This document shows positions 7,068-14,130 of a DNA stretch of 14,130 nucleotides, piece by piece; within the stretch, counting starts at the first letter, position 1, and each line of letters begins with the position of its first letter. A program made the position numbers and the translations under genes. The notes beneath the pieces were generated by a model, which had not been told where the DNA came from, made no database searches, and saw only the letters and a list, made by a program, of their open reading frames with translations. This stretch comes from DAOUCP01 sp034432155. Lineage in GTDB: Bacteria > Chloroflexota > Anaerolineae > Epilineales > Epilineaceae. The stretch lies in the NCBI GenBank assembly GCA_034432155.1, contig DAOUCP010000020.1:1-14130 (forward strand), in the 5' to 3' direction.

Positions 7068-9323
7068 ATGGACAATCTTGCGACCGCGCTACCTTGGGTG
7101 GTGCCGATCGCCATCTTGGCGGCGTTCGCCTTTGCCGGCTGGCTGGCTCGGGATGTGCTGCGACGGCCGACAGGCACTGAGGCCATGCAGGCCGTGGGGA
7201 ACGTGATCTTCGAGGGCGCGGTGGCGTTCATCCGGCGTCAGTACACCACCATCATGGGACTGGCGGTGGTGACCGCTGTCATCCTAGGGGTCGTAATCGC
7301 CCTCTTCGACCGCTACCCCGAGGCGAGAGGAGTCACGGCGCCCATGATGGGTGCCTTCGTGGGCATCGCGTTCCTCATCGGCGCCTCCCTGTCGGCGCTG
7401 TCGGGCGTCATTGGCATGTGGATTGCCGTGCGGTCCAATGGGCGGGCGGCGGCCGCGGCGCGCGGCGGCATGGCACCAGCGCTGACGGTGGCCCTGCGCG
7501 GTGGCGCTGTCTCTGGCTTCCTGGTGGTGGCGCTGTCGCTGCTCGGCGTCTGGGCGATGCTGGAGATCGTCGGCCGCTTCTTCCTCTTGCCGCGCGGTGT
7601 GGCCGACTGGCAGGCGATGGCTCCCTACCTTATTGTTGGCCTGGGCTTCGGGGCCAGCTTCGTCGCCCTCTTTGCCCAGCTAGGCGGTGGGATTTACACC
7701 AAGGCCGCCGATGTAGGCGCCGACCTGGTGGGCAAGGTCGAGCAGGGCATTCCCGAGGATGACCCCCGGAATCCAGCGGTGATTGCTGACCTGGTGGGCG
7801 ACAACGTCGGCGACTGTGCCGGTCGTGGTGCCGATCTTTTCGAGAGCACGGTAGCCGAAAACATTGGCGCCATGATCCTGGGCGTGCTCTTGTACCGGGC
7901 GACGGGGCGGGAAGGCTTCATCCTGTTTCCGCTGGTGGTTCGTTCGTTCGGCATCTTTGCCTCCATGGCCGGCGTGCTCTCGGCACGGGCCCGCAACAAC
8001 GAGGAGCCGCCGATGTCGGCCCTTAGCCGGGGCTTCTACGTGACGACTCTTCTCAACGTGATCTTCCTGGCCTTCTGCAGCCGCGTCATGTTTGGCCCTG
8101 GTTGGCGATGGTTGTTCCTGGCCGGCTTGGTGGGCATTGCCAATGCTCTGGCCTTCCTGTTCATCACCCTGTACTACACCGACCGCCGCTTCCGGCCGGT
8201 GAGGACCATTGCCCAGGCGTCCCGCACGGGCCCGGGCACCAACATCATCTCCGGCTTCGCCGTAGCCTTGGAGAACACGGCGGCACCGGTAATCGCCATT
8301 TCGATTGCCCTCCTGGTTTCGTACTGGCTGGGCGCTCGGGCGGTGGCCGAGATGGGGCTCACGGGCATGACGGCCGCGGGTGGCATCTACGCCACGGCCG
8401 TGGCAACGATGGGCATGCTGATGAGCGCGGCGTACATTCTGGCCATGGATACCTTCGGACCCATCGTGGACAATGCCGGGGGCATCGTGGAGATGTCGGA
8501 CAGTCCGGTGGAGATCCGGGCCGGTACCGATGCCCTGGACAGCGCGGGCAATACCACCAAGGCGTTGACCAAAGGTTATGCCATTGGATCAGCCGCCCTG
8601 GCTGCCTTCCTCCTCTTCCGGGCTTACCTGGACAAGGTGGCGCATATCACCGACAAAATGGGCCAGGACAGCCCGGCGGTGCAGCGGCTGATGGCCGACG
8701 GCCGGCCCTTTGAGGAGGCTCTCCAGGCGGCCAAACAGGCGGTGTACGTGGTCAACTTGGGCAACGTCGAGACCTTCGTGGGCGCGCTGGTGGGCGCCAT
8801 GCTGGTGTTCCTGTTCGCTGCGCTGGCCATCCGCGCCGTCGGTCTCGCCGCCTCGACGATGATCGCCGAAGTGCGCCGGCAATTCCGGGCTGATCCCGGC
8901 ATCATGGCCGGCACCAGCAAGCCTGACTACGCGCAAGCCGTGGACATCTCGACGCGTGGCGCGCTTCGGGAGATGATCCTGCCGGGGATCCTGGCCGTGG
9001 GCGTGCCGGTCGCGGTGGGCCTGCTGCTGCGCGCCGAGGCGACGGCCGGCCTGCTGATGGTCGGCACCATGGCGGGAGTGCTCGTCGCCACGGTGATGAA
9101 CAATGGCGGTGGAGCCTGGGACAATGCCAAGAAGTTGATCGAGGCCGGCGAGTTGCGGGATGATCAGGGCCAAGTCCTGGCCAAGGGCTCAGCGGCACAT
9201 GCGGCGGCGGTGGTCGGCGATACCGTCGGTGATCCCTTCAAGGACACCGCTGGTCCGAGCATCCACGTGCTCATCAAGCTCCTGGCGACCATCACCTTGG
9301 TGCTGTCACCGTTGTTCCTGTGA
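7068..9323 (+). CDS. hppA: Membrane H+-translocating pyrophosphatase, K+-independent type
   Basis: The enzyme hydrolyses pyrophosphate on the cytoplasmic side and uses the energy to pump protons across the membrane. The 751 residues and about 16 hydrophobic segments fit the family. Catalytic motifs are present: DVGADLVGK (D215 to K223), EQGIPEDDPRNPAVIAD just after, DNVGDCAGRGADLFES, and near the C-terminus DNAKK and GDTVGDPFKDTAGPS. The segment GNTTKALTKG has Lys498 and Thr501 where K+-dependent enzymes have Ala and Gly/Ala, so this is the K+-independent class, whose known members pump H+ rather than Na+. The ATG follows AGGAGG by 7 bases. It is transcribed from the extended -10 promoter at 6955-6963. 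A lipoprotein gene follows after 24 bases and is probably co-transcribed. Confidence 0.97.
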   Translation: MDNLATALPWVVPIAILAAFAFAGWLARDVLRRPTGTEAMQAVGNVIFEGAVAFIRRQYTTIMGLAVVTAVILGVVIALFDRYPEARGVTAPMMGAFVGIAFLIGASLSALSGVIGMWIAVRSNGRAAAAARGGMAPALTVALRGGAVSGFLVVALSLLGVWAMLEIVGRFFLLPRGVADWQAMAPYLIVGLGFGASFVALFAQLGGGIYTKAADVGADLVGKVEQGIPEDDPRNPAVIADLVGDNVGDCAGRGADLFESTVAENIGAMILGVLLYRATGREGFILFPLVVRSFGIFASMAGVLSARARNNEEPPMSALSRGFYVTTLLNVIFLAFCSRVMFGPGWRWLFLAGLVGIANALAFLFITLYYTDRRFRPVRTIAQASRTGPGTNIISGFAVALENTAAPVIAISIALLVSYWLGARAVAEMGLTGMTAAGGIYATAVATMGMLMSAAYILAMDTFGPIVDNAGGIVEMSDSPVEIRAGTDALDSAGNTTKALTKGYAIGSAALAAFLLFRAYLDKVAHITDKMGQDSPAVQRLMADGRPFEEALQAAKQAVYVVNLGNVETFVGALVGAMLVFLFAALAIRAVGLAASTMIAEVRRQFRADPGIMAGTSKPDYAQAVDISTRGALREMILPGILAVGVPVAVGLLLRAEATAGLLMVGTMAGVLVATVMNNGGGAWDNAKKLIEAGELRDDQGQVLAKGSAAHAAAVVGDTVGDPFKDTAGPSIHVLIKLLATITLVLSPLFL

Positions 9324-9324
9324 C

Positions 9325-9351
9325 ATGAAGCGGTCTTGGGCGGCGGCGTGA
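9325..9351 (+). other. Possible 8-codon leader ORF overlapping the lipoprotein start
   Basis: ATG 9325 opens a tiny frame, MKRSWAAA, whose TGA (9349-9351) overlaps the GTG start at 9348 in a GTGA junction. Such overlaps couple translation of neighbouring frames. No ribosome binding site precedes the ATG, so it may be chance. Confidence 0.2.
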
Positions 9352-10859
9352 ACGCGGGCAGCGACCGGCGCGTCGGCGGCCGGCTGCCGGTTCTGGCCGC
9401 CGCGTGCCTGCTGGCCACTGTGGCGCTGGGGGGCTGCCGGCGCCAAGGGGAGGCGGTTCGGCGCCCAGCTCCGACGGCGGTGCGGGCGCGGCTCTTGTTC
9501 CTGACGCCAGCAGCCGAGGAAGCGGGGATTGGCGGGGCAGAGACGCCCGCAACGACGACGAGTGGCGAGTTGCCGCCGTCGGCAGAGGCGGTACCTGCGC
9601 TGGCCACAGCTGCCGTGCCCCAGGGGGTCATCCCGGTGCCGACCAGTCGGCCCAGCCAGGCGATTGGTGCCGCCGGGCCGCCGCGGCGAGATCCAACCAT
9701 CGCCGCCCTGCTGGACCAGGTGTCCCCTAGCCGGCTGCAAGCCGCGATGCAGGAGCTGGCGACCACCGAGCGCTCCGCTGGCGGAGGCGCGGTTGCCGGC
9801 TCTGCCACCTCCGAGACGCTGGTCCGCTGGCTGGAGCGTGCCTGGCGCCAGCTGGACGGCAGCTATGGCAATCCGGTGCTTGTCGAACTGGAAGAGGTGG
9901 CTGGCGAGGGTCGGGGTGCCGCACGCCACAACGTCCTGGCCACGCTGCCGGGAATCGGTCGGAGCAAGCGAATCCTCTACCTGACGGTCGGTCTGCCAGA
10001 AGACGGACCGTCCGGCGACCAGGATCCTCTGGCAACGACTCGGGCGATGGGTCAGGCGGCCATGCTCGCCGAGGTGGCGCGCGTCCTCGTGCAGCGGCGT
10101 TGGGATGCCACCATCCGGCTGGCGGCCTTTTCGGGCGGCAGCGATGGCGAGTTCGGCGCGGAGCGACATGCTGAGGCGGCAGCCGGCATGGGGCTGCCGA
10201 TCGTGGCCGTTCTCGATCTGCATCTCGCGAACGGCCGGGCTGCCGCCGCGGCGGGTCTCGCGCCAGCGGAAGTTCGGTTGCAGGTGGCTGGCCCAGCGGA
10301 CGGCCCCTCCTGGCAACTTGGCCGCAGCATCCTGGCCGTAGGGCCAACCTACGATCGGACCTTGCCCATTGCCGCCACCCTGGAAGCCACTCCCGCTGGC
10401 GGCGGATTGGCATTCCGCGCAGCAGGCTATGCGGCGGTGCGGCTGAAAGCCGAGGTGCTATCAGGCGCGGCGTCGGGTTCGGCAGCCGGCAACCGCACCG
10501 CGCTCGATGCCGAGGCTCTCACCGCCGCCACCAGGACGGTGGTGGGCCTGGTGGGACACTTGGCGCTGGCACCAACCGTCCCCCCATATCCGCCGGTGGT
10601 GGAGCTCGCGGCCGACGCGCCGGGGCGGCTGCACGCGCGGTGGGATCCCGTTGCCGATCCGGCCGTGGCTGGCTACTGGCTTGGCTGGCGGCGTAGCGAG
10701 GATGCCACGTATGGCGGCCTGGTGTGGCTGGGCCGCGGGACGCGGTGGCTCATGGAGCCACAGCCCCCGGGGACCACCATCTTCGTGGCCGTGGCCACGA
10801 GCGACGACCAGGGACATGCCAGCCCCTTCGGACCGGAGGGACGCTGGACGTTCGAGTGA
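9348..10859 (+). CDS. Lipoprotein with degenerate M28 peptidase-like domain and C-terminal Fn3-like domain
   Basis: From GTG 9348 the protein has 503 residues; a TTG at 9336 would add four glycine-rich residues. Residues 1-30 are a lipoprotein signal peptide with the lipobox L27-G-G-C30, so the mature protein should be lipid-anchored outside the membrane. Residues about 31-110 are low-complexity Ala/Pro/Thr. Residues about 200-275 follow the order of an M28 zinc aminopeptidase core: RILYLTVG, then the helix MGQAAMLAEVARVL, then TIRLAAFSGGSDGEFGAERH, then VLDL. The His of GAHxD, the Asp of the DD-G-SG segment and the paired Glu of the GGEE/GAEE motif are all replaced; only the Asp of VLDL remains. 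It should not bind the usual two zincs. Residues about 414-503 are an Fn3-like fold (RLHARWDPV, AGYWLGWRR), as found behind some Chloroflexota M28 enzymes. It sits 24 bases behind hppA. It probably binds rather than cleaves a peptide or glycan; the ligand is unknown. Confidence 0.82.
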   Translation: MNAGSDRRVGGRLPVLAAACLLATVALGGCRRQGEAVRRPAPTAVRARLLFLTPAAEEAGIGGAETPATTTSGELPPSAEAVPALATAAVPQGVIPVPTSRPSQAIGAAGPPRRDPTIAALLDQVSPSRLQAAMQELATTERSAGGGAVAGSATSETLVRWLERAWRQLDGSYGNPVLVELEEVAGEGRGAARHNVLATLPGIGRSKRILYLTVGLPEDGPSGDQDPLATTRAMGQAAMLAEVARVLVQRRWDATIRLAAFSGGSDGEFGAERHAEAAAGMGLPIVAVLDLHLANGRAAAAAGLAPAEVRLQVAGPADGPSWQLGRSILAVGPTYDRTLPIAATLEATPAGGGLAFRAAGYAAVRLKAEVLSGAASGSAAGNRTALDAEALTAATRTVVGLVGHLALAPTVPPYPPVVELAADAPGRLHARWDPVADPAVAGYWLGWRRSEDATYGGLVWLGRGTRWLMEPQPPGTTIFVAVATSDDQGHASPFGPEGRWTFE

Positions 10860-11011
10860 TCTGCGCGCCGCGACGAGGCAGGTGCGGCCGCTAGCGCGGT
10901 GCGTTGGGCCTGCCGGGCGGCTTTGGGTCGGGTGGCTCGCCGCGGACCGGCTGCCCCGTCTTGGACGCGCTCCTCGCCTTCGACCTGCTGCCCCGCCGTG
11001 GTCTCCTGGTT

Positions 11012-11021
11012 CCCCGCGGGG
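11012..11021. other. CCCCGCGGGG palindrome in convergent intergenic region
   Basis: The 190 bases between the lipoprotein stop (10859) and the convergent EF-Tu-like gene (stop at 11050) hold this perfect 10-base palindrome and CCGC/GCGG (10888-10899). Neither is followed by a T-run. Both transcripts must end here, so a Rho-type or GC-hairpin end is possible, but no standard terminator is seen. Confidence 0.2.
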
Positions 11022-11049
11022 CAGTTGCCCGGCCTCTCGATGTCAGGCG

Positions 11050-11316
11050 CTACGGCGTCGGCGGCGCCGTAACGAGGTACACCTTGTCATGGACGCGGAC
11101 AGGCGCGTCGGTCTTGATGGCCACTTCCTGTCCGGCACCGACCTCCGTGACGGCGGCATGCTCGATCTGCATGGAGCTGACCGCCTGCCGTAGGTCCGTA
11201 TGCGGCCCCAGGATATGGATCGTATCGCCCACACGCAACGTGCCACTGACCTTTACCACTGCGACGCTAATCCTGTCGAAGAAGTGAGTGATCTCACCAA
11301 TCTCCGTGCCGTTCAT
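11050..11316 (-). CDS. EF-Tu domain II-like small protein
   Basis: The protein has 88 residues. The ATG at 11316 follows AAGGAG (11328-11323) by 6 bases. The sequence IAVVKVSGTLRVGDTIHILGPHTDLRQAVSSMQIEHAAVTEVGAGQEV (positions within 11100-11280) is the beta-barrel of translation-factor domain II: a G-x-L-x-x-GD turn, a middle strand ending SMQIEH, and a V-x-x-G-x-x-V-A-I turn. There is no GTPase domain, so it is not an elongation factor. Family members are annotated only as translation elongation factor-like proteins and their job is not settled; domain II in factors contacts rRNA or tRNA, so an RNA-linked role is a guess. It is divergent from the cyclodeaminase-family gene and has its own promoter. 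Confidence 0.88.
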   Translation of the reverse strand: MNGTEIGEITHFFDRISVAVVKVSGTLRVGDTIHILGPHTDLRQAVSSMQIEHAAVTEVGAGQEVAIKTDAPVRVHDKVYLVTAPPTP

Positions 11317-11347
11317 GGCTATCTCCTTCCTTGAGTGCCGTTGCCTA

Positions 11348-11377
11348 ACTGTACCAGAGAGTCAGCACGGCGTTCAA
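11348..11377 (-). promoter_or_regulatory. Promoter of the EF-Tu domain II-like gene
   Basis: On the minus strand TTGAAC (11377-11372), an 18-base spacer and TACAGT (11353-11348) form a plausible sigma-70-type promoter, placing the start near 11341, about 25 bases before the ATG. Both boxes are partial matches. Confidence 0.5.
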
Positions 11378-11529
11378 GCTGGTCCCGGAGCGCAGGCCCA
11401 AGGACCGCCCCCGGCGACGCCGTCGCCGTGCCCGAGCCGTTTCGCCAGGCGGTTCGCCGCCCTGCCGACTGCGGCTCGCAAGCACCACGAGGCACCACAC
11501 GCAGCTTTGCCCACCACGCGTCCGGCGGC

Positions 11530-11558
11530 TTGACCGGTCGGCTGGCGGCACCTAGCAT
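11530..11558 (+). promoter_or_regulatory. Promoter of the ornithine cyclodeaminase-family gene
   Basis: TTGACC (11530-11535), a 17-base spacer and TAGCAT (11553-11558) give a good sigma-70-type promoter. The start would be near 11565, about 25 bases before the ATG at 11590, with AAGGAG at 11578-11583. It supports the ATG at 11590 over the much longer open frame from 11335, which would begin upstream of this promoter. Confidence 0.6.
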
Positions 11559-11589
11559 ATCCAGCCGCCTTCGACCCAAGGAGCCAGCC

Positions 11590-12573
11590 ATGGCACTCTT
11601 GCTCTCCCGAGCCGACGTCGAGTCCATCCTCGACATGCCGACGACCATTGCCGCGGTGGAGGACGCCTTTCGCGAGCTGGCCCGCGGTACCGTCGACATG
11701 CCCCAGCGGCCTGTGATCCGGGTTGCGGAGCACGGGGGCACGGTGTTGTTCATGCCGGCTTACATCGGCGGCACGGCCAGCCTGGGCATGAAACTGGTGT
11801 CCGTCTACCCCCAGAATCCAACCCAACACAACCTCCCGACCACCATGGGCGTCATCTTGGTGTGCGAGGCGGCGACGGGGCAGGTCGTGTCGGTGATGGA
11901 TGGTGGCTTCATCACAGCCATGCGCACCGGCGCGGTGACGGGCGTGGCGGCGCGAGTCATGGCCCGGCCCGAGGCCACGGTGCTGGGCCTGTTCGGCGCA
12001 GGCGTCCAGGCGCGCACCCAGTTGCTGGCAGTGGCGGCGGTGCGGCCCTTGTCGCGGGTGATCGTCTGTGACGTGGCCGCCGACCAGGCGCAGCGCTTCG
12101 CGGCCGAGATGGCGGAACGGCTGGATCTGGCCATCGAGGTGGCTTCCGAACCGCGGCAGGCGGTGGAGGGCGCGGACATCGTGGTGACCGCGACCAGCGC
12201 GGCCTCGCCGGTGTTCGATGGCCGGTGGCTGCGAGAAGGCACCCATATCAGCGGCATCGGCTCGCATGCGGCCCACATGCGCGAGCTGGACACCGTGACG
12301 GTGCAGCGATCCAGGGTGATTGTCGACTCGCGCCGCGCGGCGCTGGCGGAAGCCGGCGATTTGATCTTGCCCATCCAAGAGGGGGCGATTGCGCCCGAGC
12401 ACATCGTCGGCGAGCTGGGCGAAGTGCTCCTGGGGCAAGTGGCCGGTCGAACCTCGCCCGCCGAGATCACGCTGTTCAAGAGCGTGGGCCTGGCCATTCA
12501 GGATGTGGCGGTGGCGGCGCGGGTCTATGCTGCGGCTAGGGAGCGCGGCATCGGTCAGGAGATGCGCTTCTAA
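11590..12573 (+). CDS. Ornithine cyclodeaminase/mu-crystallin family NAD(P)-dependent enzyme
   Basis: The protein has 327 residues, the usual family length, from an ATG 6 bases after AAGGAG. Family marks: K68 in GMKLVSVYP, R112 in MRTGAVTG, the Rossmann turn G133-LFGAGVQ140, and the C-terminal FKSVGLAIQDVAVA. These Lys and Arg positions match the substrate carboxylate-binding residues of known members. At the position of the catalytic Asp of true ornithine cyclodeaminase (GDCPGKTELH context) this protein has H226 (GIGSHAAHMRELD). The family also includes alanine dehydrogenases and cyclic imine (pyrroline-2-carboxylate type) reductases, and many members with GSH at this site are uncharacterised, so deamination of ornithine is doubtful. 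A reductase or dehydrogenase on an amino acid or cyclic imine is more likely. Its 3' end overlaps convergent cysW by 38 bases. Confidence 0.92.
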   Translation: MALLLSRADVESILDMPTTIAAVEDAFRELARGTVDMPQRPVIRVAEHGGTVLFMPAYIGGTASLGMKLVSVYPQNPTQHNLPTTMGVILVCEAATGQVVSVMDGGFITAMRTGAVTGVAARVMARPEATVLGLFGAGVQARTQLLAVAAVRPLSRVIVCDVAADQAQRFAAEMAERLDLAIEVASEPRQAVEGADIVVTATSAASPVFDGRWLREGTHISGIGSHAAHMRELDTVTVQRSRVIVDSRRAALAEAGDLILPIQEGAIAPEHIVGELGEVLLGQVAGRTSPAEITLFKSVGLAIQDVAVAARVYAAARERGIGQEMRF

Positions 12574-13408
12574 GAGGCTTGCGCTCACGGAGGAGCTCGG
12601 TGCCCAGCACGAGCCCCACGGACAGAAGACCCAAGAGCAAAGCGGCGCTGTAAGCCGCAACGTACTGGCGCTCGTCTAGCGTGCGGTAGATGAACAGGGT
12701 GGCGGTCTCGGTGCGACCGCGCACTCCACCACCGACCACCAGCACCGCCCCGAACTCGCCCAATGCGCGGGCAAAGGTCAGCGTCACGCCGTAGATCATG
12801 CCCCACCGAATGGCCGGCAAGACAATGCATCGAAACGTTGTCCAGGGACTCGCGCCCAGGGTGGCGGCCGCCTGTTCCTGGTCACGGGACAGGCTCTGGA
12901 GCACCGGCATGAGCTGCCGCACCATGAAGGGCAGGGTCACAAAGACGGTCACTAGCACGAGACCAGGCAAGGCGAACACGACCTGGATGCCGCTGCGTTC
13001 CACGAGCGGCGCCAACACGCCGGCTCGACCGAAGAGCAGGAAGACCATGTAGCCGACGACGACGGGCGAGACGGCGAAGGGCATGTCGACCAGGGCATTG
13101 ACCAAGGCCCGCCCCCAGAAATCGCCGCGCACCAGGACCCAGGCGACGAGGGTGCCGAGCACGGTGTGGAAGATGACCGTCACCACGCCAATGCCGATGG
13201 TCAGCCGCAGCGCTGCCAGGTGGTCGGCGCGCCCGAGCGCCGCCAGGAATGCGCGCGGCCCGGACGCGAAGGCGCCCCAGACCAGGGCGCCGATGGGCGC
13301 CAGGACCAGGATGCCGACATAGGCCACGACGAGGCCGATGAGTAGCCGGCGCAGCCAGCGCTCGGACCGCTGACCCACGGGCTCAGGTGCAGGCACCGGA
13401 TCAGCCAC
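12536..13408 (-). CDS. cysW: Sulfate/thiosulfate ABC transporter permease CysW
   Basis: The protein is one of the two inner-membrane permeases of the ATP-driven sulfate/thiosulfate importer, pairing with CysT and the CysA ATPase. The 290 residues have six hydrophobic segments. VRGDFWGRALVNALVDMPFAVSPVVVG (within 13000-13130) and the EAA loop EQAAATLGASPW...LP that contacts the ATPase are characteristic, as is FARALGEFGAVLVVGG. The GTG start at 13408 lies inside the end of cysT (8-base overlap, GTGGCTGA), with no clear ribosome binding site, so translation is probably coupled to cysT. The N-terminus has an unusual Pro-rich start. The 3' end overlaps the convergent cyclodeaminase-family gene. 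No cysA follows; it must lie upstream, outside the window, or elsewhere. Confidence 0.95.
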   Translation of the reverse strand: MADPVPAPEPVGQRSERWLRRLLIGLVVAYVGILVLAPIGALVWGAFASGPRAFLAALGRADHLAALRLTIGIGVVTVIFHTVLGTLVAWVLVRGDFWGRALVNALVDMPFAVSPVVVGYMVFLLFGRAGVLAPLVERSGIQVVFALPGLVLVTVFVTLPFMVRQLMPVLQSLSRDQEQAAATLGASPWTTFRCIVLPAIRWGMIYGVTLTFARALGEFGAVLVVGGGVRGRTETATLFIYRTLDERQYVAAYSAALLLGLLSVGLVLGTELLRERKPLRSASPDRCRAP

Positions 13409-14130
13409 GGGACGGCTCGGCGCGCTTCTGCAGGCGATCCACCACCAGCACCAGGCCTAGGGCCACGGCGAGCATGACGAGCGACATGGCGCTGGCTGCC
13501 ATCCGGTTCTCGGACTCCACTTCGCCCAGGACATAGACGGCCGCGGTCTGCGAATACAGCGGGATGTTCCCGGCGACCACGACCACGGCCCCGAACTCGC
13601 CGATGGCTCGGGCGAAGCTCAGCAGGCAGCCGCTCACAGTTGGCACGGCAAGGGCCGGCAGGGTGACTCGCCAGAAGATGGTCCACGGTCGTGCACCCAG
13701 GGTGGCGGCCGCATCTTCCGGGCTGCGGTCCAGCCTCATCAGCACCGGCTGGATCGATCGGACGACAAAAGGGGAAGGTGACGAACAGCAATGCCAGAAT
13801 GATCGCCGGCGGCGCGAACATGATGCGGACACCGGTGGTGCGCACCAGGAAAGAGCCCAGGAAGCGCTGTGGGCCGTACAGGATGGGCATGACACCGGTG
13901 ACGAGCGTCGGAATGGCCAACGGCAGGTCGACGACGGCGTTCAGGAGGGATCTGCCGGGGAACTCGTAGCGCACCAGGACGTACGCTGTCAGAAGGCCCA
14001 TCACGCCATTGATGATCACCATTACGCCAGCCGTCCAGAGGGTGAGCCGCAGGGCATGCCAGCCTACCGGCTGGCGGATGGAGGCCCAGAGTCCCAACAA
14101 GCCATTGCCGAGCCCATTGCGGGCCAGGAC
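13401..14130 (-). CDS. cysT: Sulfate/thiosulfate ABC transporter permease CysT (CysU), 5'-partial and frameshifted
   Basis: This is the first permease subunit of the sulfate importer. The frame is open to the right edge, and comparison with E. coli CysU indicates about 60 N-terminal residues lie outside. The part from 14130 to about 13768 reads in one frame (ALRLTLWTAGVMVIINGVMG, YVLVRYEFPGRSLLNAVVDLP, LALLFVTFPF). The rest, to the TGA at 13401, reads in another (VVRSIQPVLMRLDRSPEDAAATLGARPW, FARAIGEFGAVVVVAGNIP). Joined, TFPF-VVRSIQPVL matches the family exactly, so one extra base sits in the C4T4 run at 13767-13774. This is either a sequencing or assembly error or a recent inactivating mutation; the surrounding sequence is otherwise intact, which favours error. 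The EAA loop is present. cysW starts inside its last codons. Confidence 0.88.
13767..13774 (-). other. Single-base frameshift site in cysT (C4T4 run)
   Basis: On the coding strand the run is CCCCTTTT. Reading frame before it gives ...ACC TTC CCC TTT; frame after it gives TTT GTC GTC CGA. One base too many separates the two frames, and removing any one C or T restores the family-conserved FPFVVR sequence. Adjoining homopolymers are a typical place for sequencing or replication slippage. Confidence 0.85.

Noticed and set aside
11335..11589. 85-residue N-terminal extension of the cyclodeaminase-family protein
   Set aside because: The ATG at 11590 has AAGGAG at the right distance and a promoter just upstream; the extension is Arg/Pro-rich and absent from the family.
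13201..13766. Continuation of the first cysT frame to 13201 as a longer protein
   Set aside because: After the C4T4 run this frame loses all similarity to permeases and runs antiphase to the true cysT end and the cysW start.

Overview
The window is GC-rich, gene-dense bacterial chromosome. Three traits point to Chloroflexota: a secreted protein with a Pro/Ser/Thr linker that runs into a YLPM-type motif, a K+-independent H+-pyrophosphatase, and a polytopic GT-C-like membrane protein. This assignment is an inference from protein style, because there is no rRNA or other marker gene. I see no tRNA, rRNA, CRISPR array, transposase or phage gene.

Layout, left to right. A promoter near the left edge fires leftward out of the window, and a gene-free stretch follows to about 465. 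Two minus-strand genes for exported proteins come next. The upstream one (2761-4248) has a propeller-like N-terminal half and a GEVED-type C-terminal domain. The downstream one (466-2628) has a propeller-like region, a Pro/Thr/Ser linker and a C-terminal von Willebrand A domain with an intact MIDAS site. A near-consensus sigma-70-type promoter (4304-4332) drives the pair and also shows that translation must start after about 4297. About 525 bases without a gene follow, holding several inverted repeats. Next is a minus-strand multi-pass membrane protein (4858-6861). It is divergent from hppA (7068-9323), the membrane H+-translocating pyrophosphatase, which has an extended -10 promoter. Directly behind hppA lies a lipoprotein (9348-10859) that looks like an M28 metallopeptidase with most of its metal ligands lost, followed by an Fn3-like domain.

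The right part holds a standalone EF-Tu domain-II-like small protein (11050-11316, minus) divergent from an ornithine cyclodeaminase/mu-crystallin family gene (11590-12573, plus); each has its own promoter. The latter converges on, and overlaps by 38 bases, cysW of a sulfate/thiosulfate ABC importer. cysW overlaps cysT by 8 bases, and cysT runs off the right edge. cysT carries a one-base frameshift in a C4T4 run.

The window reads mostly as housekeeping and cell-surface genes: energy coupling by PPi-driven proton pumping, sulfate import, an imine-reductase-type enzyme and surface proteins. I do not see a clear new multi-gene system. The points most worth checking are the degenerate M28 lipoprotein behind hppA, the dinucleotide repeat between the best-placed start codon and the signal-peptide frame of the GEVED protein, the cysT frameshift, and the His-for-Asp change at the catalytic position of the cyclodeaminase homologue.
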